A DNA stretch of 64,000 bases from Trichomonas vaginalis G3 (GCF_026262505.1 NC_067208.1:14889962-14953961), one strand, 5' to 3'. Positions 1-9,862 are shown, numbered from the stretch's first letter. Translations and numbers: made by a program. Notes: generated by a model not told the origin, from the letters alone.

Positions 1-137
1 TTCTGTGTCAGAAAGATGAGGGAAAAAAAATTTCCCATTAACTTAGAGTAGATTTCATTAAATAAAGAACTAACTTGCTTGCATAAAGCATTCATGATTT
101 TTAATTTGTTTGAATTTCAATAAAAAAACAATTTTCA

Positions 138-959
138 TTATGCCATTGCTTCAGCGGATAGACAGCCTACATAGCTTCCTATAGCACCTGCAATATGGAA
201 CCAAAAATGTGAATGCAGGCACCACTGAAAGATATTTCCTTGTGTGAAACGTTCTGGAACTTTACTAGCGCGGAAGAAGATTCCAACACCTTCTAATGCA
301 ATAGTAGCAATGCGTAATATAAGCATGTTTTGGCTTTTTTCATTCCATCCATAAATTTTGATTCCGTGAGCGAACAATGGGAAGCAGGTAAAAGCACAAA
401 GTGAAAATAGAACTGTTCTCAATGTATAGAGCTTCCTACTTAAAATGATTGGTACAGCTCCGATTACAATAACTGAGAGAATTGCGAAAACAGCGCAATA
501 TATGTACATAAGATCATCTCTCTTTCCATGGAAGAATGCAATTGTATCTACAAAGTCATAAGAAAAGATTTGTATTGCAATTCCGGAAACATCAAAATTT
601 AACATGATATCATACATTTTCCTATTGTAGTTACGGAAAGTATGATACATTGCAGACATTATATATGTGTATGCCGCTAAGAGGTGTAATGTAAATAATC
701 GGCCATCGAAGGACCAGCCTCTAATGATGAAAAATACACCCGCAAGGAAATGCGACCATATATTGGATAAGTCTGTACTCTTTGATGTCCATATTTCTAT
801 TATAGTTTTCAAATTAATTGGTTTTCCAATCATAATCTTGTATTTAGTCATGTACTCATTATCACACAGTACATCTTTTAGGTCTTCCCATTGTTCCTGT
901 AGAACTGGATCTTTGCTGTCAAACTTTTCTGGATGATACCGATACTTTTTCTTTTCCAT
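138..959 (-). CDS. PAQR / haemolysin III-like seven-helix membrane protein
   Basis: The 273-residue protein fits the progestin/adipoQ-receptor (haemolysin III) family of integral membrane proteins, which carry a metal site and act as receptors or ceramidase-like hydrolases. Visible family marks are NIWSHFLAG near residues 66-74, SAMYHTF at 102-108 (candidate metal ligand His106), FDVSGIAIQIF with Asp123, and HSHFWFH at 249-255 (His251 and His255). Several hydrophobic spans lie between these blocks, as expected for seven helices, with a charged cytoplasmic N-terminus of about 60 residues. The start is the first ATG and has a TCATA initiator-like motif directly before it. Length is normal for the family. 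Substrate and localisation cannot be read from the sequence. It runs in the same direction as the phosphatase gene next to it. Confidence 0.85.
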   Translation of the reverse strand: MEKKKYRYHPEKFDSKDPVLQEQWEDLKDVLCDNEYMTKYKIMIGKPINLKTIIEIWTSKSTDLSNIWSHFLAGVFFIIRGWSFDGRLFTLHLLAAYTYIMSAMYHTFRNYNRKMYDIMLNFDVSGIAIQIFSYDFVDTIAFFHGKRDDLMYIYCAVFAILSVIVIGAVPIILSRKLYTLRTVLFSLCAFTCFPLFAHGIKIYGWNEKSQNMLILRIATIALEGVGIFFRASKVPERFTQGNIFQWCLHSHFWFHIAGAIGSYVGCLSAEAMA

Positions 960-964
960 TATGA
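960..964 (-). promoter_or_regulatory. Initiator-like motif of the PAQR gene
   Basis: The minus strand reads TCATA immediately before the ATG. Known trichomonad core promoters use an initiator TCA(+1)Y(T/A) within about 20 bases of the start codon. The match is exact, but the motif is short, so it is only supportive. Confidence 0.45.
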
Positions 965-1151
965 GGTTATCTCTTCAAATTACAACAACATTACTATAAT
1001 TTTATAGGAAATATAATTCAATCATTAAAAATAAAGCATTATATTTAGTGATAAACATTTTTATTCGAATTTATTTGAGTGAAATTACTTAAATAGTAGA
1101 AGGAAATGAAAAAATCAAGCAATTAAACAAAAAGCAATACAAACAAATCAT

Positions 1152-1886
1152 TTAACGAGAGTTAATTTTCATCAAAAGTGGACGAACGTCGTCAAAAGTG
1201 CGAAGGCGCTCGACAATTGATGAGAGGGTATCAAGTTCCCTATCATGTGGGTCTCCTAAGAAAGGTGGGATCCTAACCGCATTTTCGAGGTGGCCGCCGA
1301 AAGCCTCGATGTTGTCATCGACCAAGATTGTGCGCTCAACGCATGTCCCGACAGTTGAAATGTCCTTGACGTATACGTTTGGCTTAACGAGCCTGCATGA
1401 ATCTCTGAAGAATTTGTGAACAAAAATCTTACCAAGTGGATCAAGGAAAGAAATTATCTGATCAGCATACTCTTCAGAGCTGGAAGTAAATATGTATGGC
1501 TGAGTAATGTTTGAGATTTTGGCCAAAAACGCATCTAAATGTGGTCTTTTGGTAATATAGAGGGTAACCATGGAACCAGAATCATCTGGAATTGTGACTG
1601 TGAAATCGTAAGATGAATTTGCTTCAACTGAAGTATATATTAATGTATTATCGAGATCTAATATAAGGTTTAATGGAGTAATAAAGCTGGATTGGCTCTT
1701 TTTAATACTAGACAAAGCAATGGTTCCTTTGGGAGAAGATGAAATATAACGATAATTTGAATCTGTGGAAATGCGTCGTGGATTGCGGTTGTTACGTGAG
1801 TTTTGTGGAAAATATTCGTATTCATCATCGGATTCTTCTTCTGCTCCGAATTCTTGTTCAAACTGTGCTGTAGCGTCAATCAACAT
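1152..1886 (-). CDS. FCP1/SCP-like phosphatase (NLI-interacting factor domain)
   Basis: This 244-residue protein carries the HAD-type catalytic signature DLDNT at residues 77-81 (nucleophile Asp77, acid/base Asp79), then KRPH at 113-116, a TSSS segment near 134, Lys168 in the RLVKPN segment, and the acidic pair VDD at 189-191. This order is the FCP1 homology domain of RNA polymerase II C-terminal-domain phosphatases and related small phosphatases. The first 70 residues are acidic, then Asn/Arg/Ser-rich, and likely disordered. Length matches small CTD-phosphatase-like proteins and there is no BRCT domain, so it is SCP/Dullard-type rather than full FCP1. The substrate cannot be told. A TCATT initiator-like motif lies about 9 bases upstream of the ATG. 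Confidence 0.88.
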   Translation of the reverse strand: MLIDATAQFEQEFGAEEESDDEYEYFPQNSRNNRNPRRISTDSNYRYISSSPKGTIALSSIKKSQSSFITPLNLILDLDNTLIYTSVEANSSYDFTVTIPDDSGSMVTLYITKRPHLDAFLAKISNITQPYIFTSSSEEYADQIISFLDPLGKIFVHKFFRDSCRLVKPNVYVKDISTVGTCVERTILVDDNIEAFGGHLENAVRIPPFLGDPHDRELDTLSSIVERLRTFDDVRPLLMKINSR

Positions 1887-1894
1887 TGATGGAG

Positions 1895-1899
1895 AATGA
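1895..1899 (-). promoter_or_regulatory. Initiator-like motif of the phosphatase gene
   Basis: The minus strand reads TCATT about 9 bases upstream of the phosphatase ATG, matching the trichomonad initiator consensus TCAYW. It is short and so only supportive. Confidence 0.4.
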
Positions 1900-2097
1900 A
1901 TTGAATTGTCAAAATTTTATCAAAATCAAGGCAAAATTTAAAATTAACATTTTTTGAATCATGATAATGAATTCGTAGTTAATCGTCCAAAATTTTCTTT
2001 CAAAATTGTTAATAAAATTCAATAAGAGTTTTCTTGAAAATTTTTTATCCCTATGAAAAAAATTATCTGTTTAATTATATAATCCTGTTTTTGCTTT

Positions 2098-2112
2098 CTG
2101 GACGGAAAAACC
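2098..2112. repeat. Left 15-bp direct repeat flanking the outer transposon
   Basis: CTGGACGGAAAAACC occurs here and again at 26047-26061, in each case touching the inverted repeat that starts TGTTATAGACCG. It looks like a 15-bp target-site duplication, unusually long for a DDE transposon. Confidence 0.75.
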
Positions 2113-2897
2113 TGTTATAGACCGAAAATAGATTTTTTCGGTTTTCTCTTCAAATAATTGAAAGAATGATACTATTATAGGTTTATTATATTATATAGCA
2201 TATAATCATGCTATAGCCGAAAATTATAAGTTTTGAGAAGATTGAATATAACACAAATAAATTTGAATGTAAGTTAAATTGCTTGTTGTTTTTAATAGCT
2301 ATTTAATGAGAAATCCAATATTGCAAAATTCAAATTGAATGATTGAAAGAACAGAAAAAGTCATTCTTTTCAATTTCGAATATGTTTCATTGTATTTATA
2401 ATTATATGGCAAATAAGATATTTAAACTTGATTTTTGAAGGAAAATTCACAAAATTGAATAAATTCAAATAATTTTTATTCAAAAATAAACTAGTTATTT
2501 GAGTTTAATACTAATTATCTATTCAAACTACAAAGTTTGTAATTTAAAATATTTTGTGAGATCAGATTGAATTAATTCAAGGTTCTTTTCAATTAATATT
2601 AATGACCATATTACGCATTTTCGAACATTCTAAACCAAATATATAAAAATGGGAGACGAATGTTAAATTTGCTAGACATGGGGAAGTTGTCTGCAAAGTT
2701 TTAGCTCTTATCTCTAACAAAAAATTAATTTTTAAAAAAAATGACCGAATACGTTTCACAGCGAGAAAAAAATAAAAGGCAAGATAGAATTTTCTAGACA
2801 TAAAGAAGTTGTTTACCGAGTTTTAGCTCTTATCTCTAACAAAAAAATTAATTTTTAAAAAAATGACCGAAAACGTTTCACAGCGAGAAAAAAATAA
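2113..2897 (+). repeat. Left terminal inverted repeat of the outer transposon
   Basis: It matches the reverse complement of about 25264-26046. The outer part, up to about 2690, is unique-looking AT-rich DNA. The inner part is the start of a 120-bp repeat that is expanded here but has only two copies at the right end. Confidence 0.8.
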
Positions 2898-4145
2898 AAG
2901 GCAAGATAGAATTTTCTAGACATAAAGAAGTTGTTTACCGAGTTTTAGCTCTTATCTCTAACAAAAAATTAATTTTTAAAAAAAAGACCGAATACGTTTC
3001 ACAGCGAGAAAAAAATAAAAGGCAAGATAGAATTTTCTAGACATAAAGAAGTTGTTTACCGAGTTTTAGCTCTTATCTCTAACAAAAAATTAATTTTTAA
3101 AAAAAGACCGAATACGTTTCACAGCGAGAAAAAAATAAAAGGCAAGATAGAATTTTCTAGACATAAAGAAGTTGTTTACCGAGTTTTAGCTCTTATCTCT
3201 AACAAAAAATTAATTTTTAAAAAAATGACCGAAAACGTTTCACAGCGAGAAAAAAATAAAAGGCAAGATAGAATTTTCTAGACATAAAGAAGTTGTTTAC
3301 CGAGTTTTAGCTCTTATCTCTAACAAAAAATTAATTTTTAAAAAAAAGACCGAATACGTTTCACAGCGAGAAAAAAATAAAAGGCAAGATAGAATTTTCT
3401 AGACATAAAGAAGTTGTTTACCGAGTTTTAGCTCTTATCTCTAACAAAAATTAATTTTTAAAAAAAAGACCGAATACGTTTCACAGCGAGAAAAAAATAA
3501 AAGGCAAGATAGAATTTTCTAGACATAAAGAAGTTGTTTACCGAGTTTTAGCTCTTATCTCTAACAAAAAATTAATTTTTAAAAAAAGACCGAATACGTT
3601 TCACAGCGAGAAAAAAATAAAAGGCAAGATAGAATTTTCTAGACATAAAGAAGTTGTTTACCGAGTTTTAGCTCTTATCTCTAACAAAAAATTAATTTTT
3701 AAAAAAATGACCGAAAACGTTTCACAGCGAGAAAAAAATAAAAGGCAAGATAGAATTTTCTAGACATAAAGAAGTTGTTTACCGAGTTTTAGCTCTTATC
3801 TCTAACAAAAAATTAATTTTTAAAAAAATGACCGAAAACGTTTCACAGCGAGAAAAAAATAAAAGGCAAGATAGAATTTTCTAGACATAAAGAAGTTGTT
3901 TACCGAGTTTTAGCTCTTATCTCTAACAAAAAATTAATTTTTAAAAAAATGACCGAAAACGTTTCACAGCGAGAAAAAAATAAAAGGCAAGATAGAATTT
4001 TCTAGACATAAAGAAGTTGTTTACCGAGTTTTAGCTCTTATCTCTAACAAAAAATTAATTTTTAAAAAAATGACCGAAAACGTTTCACAGCGAGAAAAAA
4101 AATAAAAGGCAAGATAGAATTTTCTAGACATAAAGAAGTTGTCTA
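2690..4145 (+). repeat. Tandem array, period about 120 bp, about 12 copies
   Basis: The segment with GTTTACCGAGTTTTAGCTCT recurs every 119-121 bases from about 2811 to about 4020, with a degenerate last copy near 4140 (GTCTACCAAGTGTCAGC). Copies differ mainly in A-run length and in GAATACG versus GAAAACG. The right end of the transposon has only two copies (25264-25500, reversed). The array holds no gene. It may be a transposase-binding or subterminal array that expanded by unequal exchange. Confidence 0.9.
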
Positions 4146-4296
4146 CCAAGTGTCAGCTGTTACTTCTTCTCAATACTGATATAAAATAAAAATCTTTATT
4201 ATTTATTTAACCTTTATTGTTTCATTAAACTTCATTTATTTTATATTATAGTTTTATTCTTTTAGCTACTTGTAAAATAATCTAATTTTATATCAT

Positions 4297-4302
4297 CATT
4301 TT
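4297..4302. repeat. Left 6-bp target duplication of Polinton A
   Basis: CATTTT stands directly outside the left inverted repeat and again at 23850-23855, directly outside the right one. Six bases is the usual Polinton duplication size. Confidence 0.85.
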
Positions 4303-4732
4303 AGTAGTAGGATAGGAAGGGTTGTGTGACTTTTTTTGTTACGTCTATATATAGATGAAGGTATATTTTCACATCTTCTATATATAGATGATATAAAAAA
4401 TTTTTCTTACGTTTTTTAAGTCATGAATTCGTAAGAAAGCGCGACATTATTAAATAAATTAGTAATAAATATTATATACTAAACACATTTTAAAAAATTA
4501 ACATTAATTTTAAAATAATTAATTATTTTATCTTTTATAAAAGAAGCTATATATAGATGATGTCAGATATTCCGCGATTAATTAAACATTGTTTAAATCC
4601 TGAATGGGTTAAACTTCAATTTAAAAATGAAGATTGTGAATTATTAAATGAATATGAAAGCCAAAATAAGCTAATGAGGTATAAATATAATGATAAAGAA
4701 TATTTAATTTCATGGAATCAATGGAGTCATAA
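4303..4732 (+). repeat. Left terminal inverted repeat of Polinton A (430 bp)
   Basis: Reading it against the reverse complement of 23420-23849 shows no difference in the parts I compared base by base. It includes three copies of a TATATATAGATGA-type motif and the first 60 codons of the gene whose full copy lies at the right end. Confidence 0.92.
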
Positions 4733-4739
4733 ACTTTAA
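4557..4739 (+). CDS. Terminal-repeat copy of the N-terminal part of the right-end gene
   Basis: This reading frame starts MMSDIPRLIKHCLNPEW and is the same as the first 59 residues of the 23005-23595 gene because the inverted repeat contains that part of the gene. It ends shortly after leaving the repeat. It is best seen as a by-product of the repeat, though it carries the same upstream sequence and could be transcribed. Confidence 0.5.
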   Translation: MMSDIPRLIKHCLNPEWVKLQFKNEDCELLNEYESQNKLMRYKYNDKEYLISWNQWSHKL

Positions 4740-4777
4740 AAAGAAATTTGATGAGTTCAACATTGAACTTTAAGAAA

Positions 4778-5146
4778 CTAATGATTATTTGAATTTATAA
4801 AATCAATTATTTGATTCATTCTTTCTTCAATCTCTTCTATTCTTTTTGTTAAATCATCAATTTTCATTAATGAGGTGATTCTTGATTGAGGAATAGATTT
4901 CAAACTAACCACTCCTTTTATTTTTGAAATTTTGAATCCATCAACTTTAAACATTTTATTCAATTTACACGTTGTCAATTCTTCAAATAATTTTTTATTA
5001 TTAGCATAATAGTCATTAAATTCTTCAACAGATGAAAAAATTTTTATTTCAGTAATTGGTTTAACAACGTTTATTTTTTGTTGAACATTTTCACTTTCAT
5101 TTATTTCTTCCTCCTCTGTTTCATTTATTTTTAAAATTGGTTTCAT
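4778..5146 (-). CDS. Small Polinton A protein with C-terminal coiled coil
   Basis: The 122-residue protein is not recognised. It has an acidic N-terminus (INETEEEEINES), a middle segment with KIFSSVEEFNDYY, and a C-terminal heptad-like stretch (LMKIDDLTKRIEEIEERM) typical of a short coiled coil. It is divergent from the amphipathic gene at 5214. The position next to capsid genes suggests a virion or assembly role, but this is inference. Confidence 0.6.
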   Translation of the reverse strand: MKPILKINETEEEEINESENVQQKINVVKPITEIKIFSSVEEFNDYYANNKKLFEELTTCKLNKMFKVDGFKISKIKGVVSLKSIPQSRITSLMKIDDLTKRIEEIEERMNQIIDFINSNNH

Positions 5147-5213
5147 TTATCATTAAATAAAAATTAGAATATAAGTGATGAAATATATTTTTTTAATTAA
5201 TATTAAATCAGAA

Positions 5214-5450
5214 ATGGCGGCAGGATTCTTTAAAAAATTATGGGATGGAATTATGAAAGCTGCGGGTTGGGTTTATAAAAAGATTATTAAACCCGTTGCA
5301 AACTTTTTGGCACCAGTAGCGAAAACGGCAGGAACTATCATAGGTGGAGTATTAGGTACTAAAGCAGGTAATCCGGCGATGGGAGCACAAGCAGGTAACG
5401 CAGTTGGTGGAATTGCTGAAGGAATACTTAATAAAATAGGAGGTAGATAG
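5214..5450 (+). CDS. Small amphipathic protein, adenovirus VI/X-like (membrane-active candidate)
   Basis: The protein has 78 residues from MAAGFFKKLWDG. An earlier in-frame ATG at 5175 would add 13 residues, but the 5214 start mirrors the MAAGIFKKLWDK start of the neighbouring opposite-strand gene. The N-terminal 30 residues form a strongly amphipathic Lys/Trp/Phe helix, and the rest is Gly/Ala-rich (IIGGVLGTKAGNPAMGAQAG). In adenoviruses and related elements such proteins lie under the capsid and disrupt membranes at entry. This role is inferred from shape and gene position, not from a proven family match. Confidence 0.6.
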   Translation: MAAGFFKKLWDGIMKAAGWVYKKIIKPVANFLAPVAKTAGTIIGGVLGTKAGNPAMGAQAGNAVGGIAEGILNKIGGR

Positions 5451-5470
5451 TGGAAAAATAAATATTATTT

Positions 5471-5686
5471 TTATCTTAGTATCGGTTGAAGTCTTTGATA
5501 AACTTTTTCTCCTTTATTTAATATTTCTCTTATTGGGGCGGCTTTTGGTGTTATTGATTCAGCAACGTCACTAATTGCTTCTTTATTCTTAAATATCCAA
5601 TTTGCTCCTTTCTTCATTGTTTCCCAAACTTTATGCGCTCCTCTTTTTACTTTATCCCACAGTTTCTTAAATATACCTGCAGCCAT
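5471..5686 (-). CDS. Second small amphipathic VI/X-like protein
   Basis: The 71-residue protein begins MAAGIFKKLWDKVKRGAHK, close to the start of the 5214 gene, followed by WETMKKGANWIFKNKEAI, another amphipathic basic helix. The gene faces the 5214 gene tail to tail with 20 bases between them, and its own start lies 69 bases before the major capsid gene on the other strand. The pair looks like an old inverted duplication of one gene with later divergence. A membrane-active minor virion role is inferred. Confidence 0.6.
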   Translation of the reverse strand: MAAGIFKKLWDKVKRGAHKVWETMKKGANWIFKNKEAISDVAESITPKAAPIREILNKGEKVYQRLQPILR

Positions 5687-5755
5687 AGTTGATTATTTCA
5701 TTAAAATTAAAAATTCATTTTCATCTTTTAATTTTGATTTTTTATTTAATAATAA

Positions 5756-7396
5756 ATGACGACTAACTATTTAGTGCCAAACACTAAACCGATTAATGGA
5801 AATGTGTTTCATTCATTCGAAAAGATAAATGAAATATTCGCAAAGAATGACGGTAGAAGATATTATAGAGAACTTGAAAGTTCATGCTATGACTCTGATG
5901 CTCCATATTTTGATGATAAACAAACTCATTTAAGAATTACAAATCCGGCTCATGATGTGAACCAATTAGGTGACACATATATTAAACGCAAAGTTAAAGC
6001 AACTCTAGTTTCAAATAAAGCTTTCACATGTGATGCCGCTTTTAAATGCATGCGTTTATCCGTTGGTTACAAATCATCAAATCAAAGCTTTAAACAATTA
6101 GAAGTAGAAACCGAAAGAGGTGATGCCGGTTATCTTCAGATGGATTGCGCCCGTGAATCTTTCGCATTTGCAACATATAAACCAAAATCAGAAAGGAAAG
6201 TTAAAAAGTTTGTTCATTCGTTATATAATAATGTTCAAAAATATGATAACTCAGTATGTGGTAAATATATTGACCCTTCAGAAGTTTTCAAGAAAGCAAA
6301 TGAAGAAGTTGATATCACTTTTGATATGATTATTCCGGTAAATGATTTGTTAGCATTTCAGGCGTTCGATGATTATCCTAAATCATTTGGTGATATCATT
6401 CTTAAATATTATGTTTTCAGGGATACTTTAGTATTTTGTCAGGTTGACCCGTTAAGAGTTGCTGATTTACAAAATTACGTTTATGAAAAGATAACTGATG
6501 AAAATTATGAAAAGATTATGAATCATGTTTATAAATATGATCGCAAATTCCAACAAATCGGACTTCCTACCAAATTAATTACAAGCTTAGCCGCTACATC
6601 TGCTGACGCAACAGTTGATGACGTTATTATTTCATGCACAAAGATGGAAGTTTTAGAGGATAAATGCATTACACCAGGATACGGTTTAATTGAAGAATCA
6701 GTTAAAGCAATACCACGTTTATTCAGTAAGGAAGATCCATTCATGATTCCAGCTCAACATATTGACGTTCGTTCACTAAATGGAGGTTGCATCACTCCTG
6801 AAGGTATTAGCTCAGATTTCTCATACGCTCTTCATAATGTTACAGATGTTGTGTTAACATTTCCGAAGAATGCAATGCAAAGAACGGTTTTAGAAAATCC
6901 AACGCTTCGAGGTCTTCAGGTCACTATAGATTCCAGAAACTTCCCCGATCAAGCGATGACCACAGTGGGCGACATATTCTTTACACGTATGCTTCAAGCT
7001 TCTGATTTAGATGGAGTGAATGAATGCACAGAAGAATACGAGGACTCATTAACTAGACCACTGAATGATGATGATGGCACGCCATTAGCTAGAACATGGA
7101 AAGACCAAACTTCATTCTTATGCACTATTCCAGTTCAACGTGATGGAGCGGGTATATTCTTTGATGGATTAGAAACTTTCAACTCACAAGTTACAGTACA
7201 AGTGAAAGCTTATCCAATCATTCAGGGTGTAAATGACACTTACTGTTCAAAGGTGACAAATCCTCCTCAGGTTTGGTTTACTAGGACTACATATTGGACA
7301 TGGACACCGGATGAAGGTTTGAAATATCATCCAACAGGTACACCACCGCAGTATAGAAGTTCATATGATGAAATATTGATGAATAGAAATGTTTAA
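5756..7396 (+). CDS. Major capsid protein (double jelly-roll type), element A
   Basis: The protein has 546 residues. By eye it aligns along much of its length with the capsid gene of element B: VGYKSSNQSFKQLEVETE here against VGYQYAPEVFMGYKIYSN there, and LRGLQVTIDSRNFPDQAMTT against IKYHINIDGKYYPREEYSTV. Beta-rich composition, length and place just before the packaging ATPase fit the Polinton/PRD1-adenovirus lineage capsid protein. It would form hexon-like trimers in an icosahedral shell. The upstream sequence is a T-rich run ending AATAAATG, as in neighbouring genes. The frame reads through, unlike several other genes of this element. Confidence 0.82.
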   Translation: MTTNYLVPNTKPINGNVFHSFEKINEIFAKNDGRRYYRELESSCYDSDAPYFDDKQTHLRITNPAHDVNQLGDTYIKRKVKATLVSNKAFTCDAAFKCMRLSVGYKSSNQSFKQLEVETERGDAGYLQMDCARESFAFATYKPKSERKVKKFVHSLYNNVQKYDNSVCGKYIDPSEVFKKANEEVDITFDMIIPVNDLLAFQAFDDYPKSFGDIILKYYVFRDTLVFCQVDPLRVADLQNYVYEKITDENYEKIMNHVYKYDRKFQQIGLPTKLITSLAATSADATVDDVIISCTKMEVLEDKCITPGYGLIEESVKAIPRLFSKEDPFMIPAQHIDVRSLNGGCITPEGISSDFSYALHNVTDVVLTFPKNAMQRTVLENPTLRGLQVTIDSRNFPDQAMTTVGDIFFTRMLQASDLDGVNECTEEYEDSLTRPLNDDDGTPLARTWKDQTSFLCTIPVQRDGAGIFFDGLETFNSQVTVQVKAYPIIQGVNDTYCSKVTNPPQVWFTRTTYWTWTPDEGLKYHPTGTPPQYRSSYDEILMNRNV

Positions 7397-7420
7397 AATT
7401 ATAAATTTATTTTTGATTAA

Positions 7421-8248
7421 ATGGATTTAAATTCATCCACCCCTTATGAAGAATTAGCGGGAGTATATAATACATACGTAGATGATATGATTAATGAAGC
7501 ATTGAGTGATAATAGAAATGCTCTATCTAAGGAAAAATTAATGAAAATTCCATATTCTGAATGTTACTTAAATTCAATCACTGCATCAATTGGTAAACAA
7601 AATAAAGGTAAAACATTAACGATATTAAAACAAATTATCATTATTGCTAACACTTCCCCCTATTCACATGTGTTAATTTATATCAACCGTTCAGGTTCAC
7701 CTTCAGATGATACATTTGAATCTTTAAAGCATTTAATCAAAATTCCAATTATTTATTTATCACAAGAAGAAGCAGAAGATTATTTAAAAAACTTTTTAAT
7801 GTATAAAGAATTATATAATACAATCAAGAAGCAAGGATTAGAGGATAAAATTATTGATAAACAACGGGATGAATTATTTGAAACACTTTCTATTTCAAAT
7901 TTTGATAGAGAATTTTTGCATTCACTCATTTTTCTAGATGATGCAGTGAAATCAAAACTAATAACAAATGAGAAATCATATTTTAATCAGTTATTAACTC
8001 AATGTCGACACATTCAGTGTTCATTCTTTATGGCTGTTCAATACTTCAAAGCATTAAGCACAAACATTAAATCAAATCTATCAACACTTTTCATTTTCAG
8101 TGGGTTTAATCGTCAACAGTTGAACGTTATGCTTTATCAAGTGAATTTGCCAATGAGCATTAATGAACTTTACACACAATATCAGCAATTAGGTGAACAT
8201 GGGAAAATAATAGTTGATTTAAATAAAGGAGGTGTTAAATTTGATTAA
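7421..8248 (+). CDS. A32-like packaging ATPase (FtsK-HerA class), element A
   Basis: The 275-residue protein has a P-loop GKQNKGKT at residues 58-65 and a Walker B strand LIFLDD near residue 172, then QLLTQCRHIQCSFFMAVQYF, which fits the arginine/sensor region of viral genome-packaging ATPases. The length is normal for Polinton ATPases. It lies 24 bases after the capsid gene on the same strand, the usual neighbourhood. It would pump element DNA into the capsid. The P-loop is unusual in having Gln-Asn-Lys between the glycines. Confidence 0.85.
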   Translation: MDLNSSTPYEELAGVYNTYVDDMINEALSDNRNALSKEKLMKIPYSECYLNSITASIGKQNKGKTLTILKQIIIIANTSPYSHVLIYINRSGSPSDDTFESLKHLIKIPIIYLSQEEAEDYLKNFLMYKELYNTIKKQGLEDKIIDKQRDELFETLSISNFDREFLHSLIFLDDAVKSKLITNEKSYFNQLLTQCRHIQCSFFMAVQYFKALSTNIKSNLSTLFIFSGFNRQQLNVMLYQVNLPMSINELYTQYQQLGEHGKIIVDLNKGGVKFD

Positions 8249-8288
8249 CTTTTTATAATTAATTTTTATTTTTTATTTATAATTAAAC

Positions 8289-9188
8289 ATGACAGAAATG
8301 GTAAATCTTCTACAGGTTCCATTAAAACAGGGGACAAACAAAAGGGGTGCATATAATAGAACTATGAAAGTTCCTGATGGAATGAAAGAATTAGTTCATA
8401 TTGTTGCTGGTCTTCAAAAAGATGTTAAACAAATGAGAAACGTTTTAACATTACCAGAAGCTCAAGCATATGCCAAACGTCATGGTCCAAATTGGGAAGC
8501 ACACGAAGCAGACATTACGGGTCCAAATGGAAAACCTGATGATATAAATGAAGTTTTCGTTACTGATGGTCAAGGTAATATTAAAGTCATAAATGGTTAT
8601 AAATTAACTATAACTGATTATCCTAAACGTAAAGCATATAATGAACGTTATCCTATGCAATTTGATGAAAATGGAAAAGCTGTTAAACAATACATTGGAG
8701 AAGGTGAAAATGGTCCAATTAATTCATACCGTCATAATCCATATTCTTATTTCAATGAAGAATTAAATGCTGTTGAAGAGGGACCGGATGGATTACCACG
8801 ATATTCTAACCAGTTTGATGGTCAATATGCAAATATTAGACCTGAAATTTCAGCTAAGAAATTCTTTAAAGTTGCTTTATTCGATCCAGTTTTCGCAAAT
8901 GTTAAAGATGAACTTAAACAGCAATTCCAACCAATTATAGTAGCAAGAATTGCATCAGGTGCTTTATCTCAAGCATTCAAAGATTTAATTAAGAAACCAT
9001 TATATCAGCAACGTGGTTTAACTTATGATTTAGTTAAGGAATCAGATAAAAGAAAATTTGAGAAATCAGATGATTATAAGAATGCAATTAATGAATATAT
9101 TCGGTCTATTAATTTCGATGAAACAGCTAAAAATCAACTTCATGAACAAATACAGGGAATAATAGATTCAAAAGTTCCAGCAAAATAA
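8289..9188 (+). CDS. Putative structural protein of element A (299 aa)
   Basis: Not a family I can name. The N-terminus is basic ([19 protein letters not shown]) and is followed by a helical stretch ([18 protein letters not shown]), a Gly/Asp/Asn-rich middle and a helical C-terminus. The segment [21 protein letters not shown] faintly resembles AKGYDLIAYHPNDMNEFTPRY in the large coiled-coil protein of element B, which also lies in the capsid gene cluster. A minor virion role is an inference from this and from position. Confidence 0.6.
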   Translation: MTEMVNLLQVPLKQGTNKRGAYNRTMKVPDGMKELVHIVAGLQKDVKQMRNVLTLPEAQAYAKRHGPNWEAHEADITGPNGKPDDINEVFVTDGQGNIKVINGYKLTITDYPKRKAYNERYPMQFDENGKAVKQYIGEGENGPINSYRHNPYSYFNEELNAVEEGPDGLPRYSNQFDGQYANIRPEISAKKFFKVALFDPVFANVKDELKQQFQPIIVARIASGALSQAFKDLIKKPLYQQRGLTYDLVKESDKRKFEKSDDYKNAINEYIRSINFDETAKNQLHEQIQGIIDSKVPAK

Positions 9189-9220
9189 AAGTTTAAATAT
9201 ATTTTTTTATTCGATTATAA

Positions 9221-9862
9221 ATGAGAAGACGTTTCACTAGTCAAAAGAACACTAACGCAAAAGCAGAGATTACGGTTGGTTATAACGTAAATGATGATAA
9301 ATCACGAATTATTCAAAATGTTAAAGTTAATGTTAGCCCTGAACTAACAAGGTCAGCAACTCAACCAAATTTATTAACTCGTGACTTACCGAAAAAGGAG
9401 GAGCAAAATAAAGAAGATGGAGACCCAATCATTTTATCTGAACCTGGTAAAGAACCTGTTGAAATTCCCACTTATCCAACATACCCCCCACCTCTTTCAT
9501 CAAACATCGAGAACCCATATAAAATAGACATTAATTCTGAATTAATGAAAATTTACCGTGATATAATAATTAATAATTATGATTCAATAATAAATTTAAT
9601 TGATCAATCCGGTTAATTATTTTACCTTATGAATCATTAATTCACAATTATCGCCATTCTTTGTGATGTTCAAGATTCAGACGTTAAGATTCAATTTTTC
9701 ATAGATGATGAGGTTTCATGCTGCGGAACAGTTGCAAAAATAAATCCTATAAAGGATATTAGCACAATTAAGATATCAAAGAACGGAACAACAACTGAAC
9801 TTCATTTAACATATAATGATATTTATAATAAAATAATTGATGAATATAAAAATATCACTTGA
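9221..9862 (+). CDS. Conserved capsid-cluster protein with CCG motif (broken)
   Basis: The gene starts MRRRFTSQKNTNAKAEI and has a Pro-rich middle (IPTYPTYPPPLS). The end of the region encodes a segment with SCCGTVAKI and KISKNGTTTELHLTY. In element B the gene at 39496-40077 has the same layout, with EQPTYPEV in the middle and ACCGVSYNVIDKIYVMKGGE near the end, and in both elements it lies just upstream of the penton-like gene. Function is unknown; the syntenic pair suggests a virion component. This copy looks broken. Confidence 0.6.

Noticed and set aside
667-936. 89-residue frame opposite the PAQR gene
   Set aside because: Antisense shadow of a well-supported membrane protein gene.
2690-4145. 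120-bp array as a CRISPR-like array
   Set aside because: Repeats are directly adjacent with no unique spacers; the genome is eukaryotic and the array lies in a transposon end.
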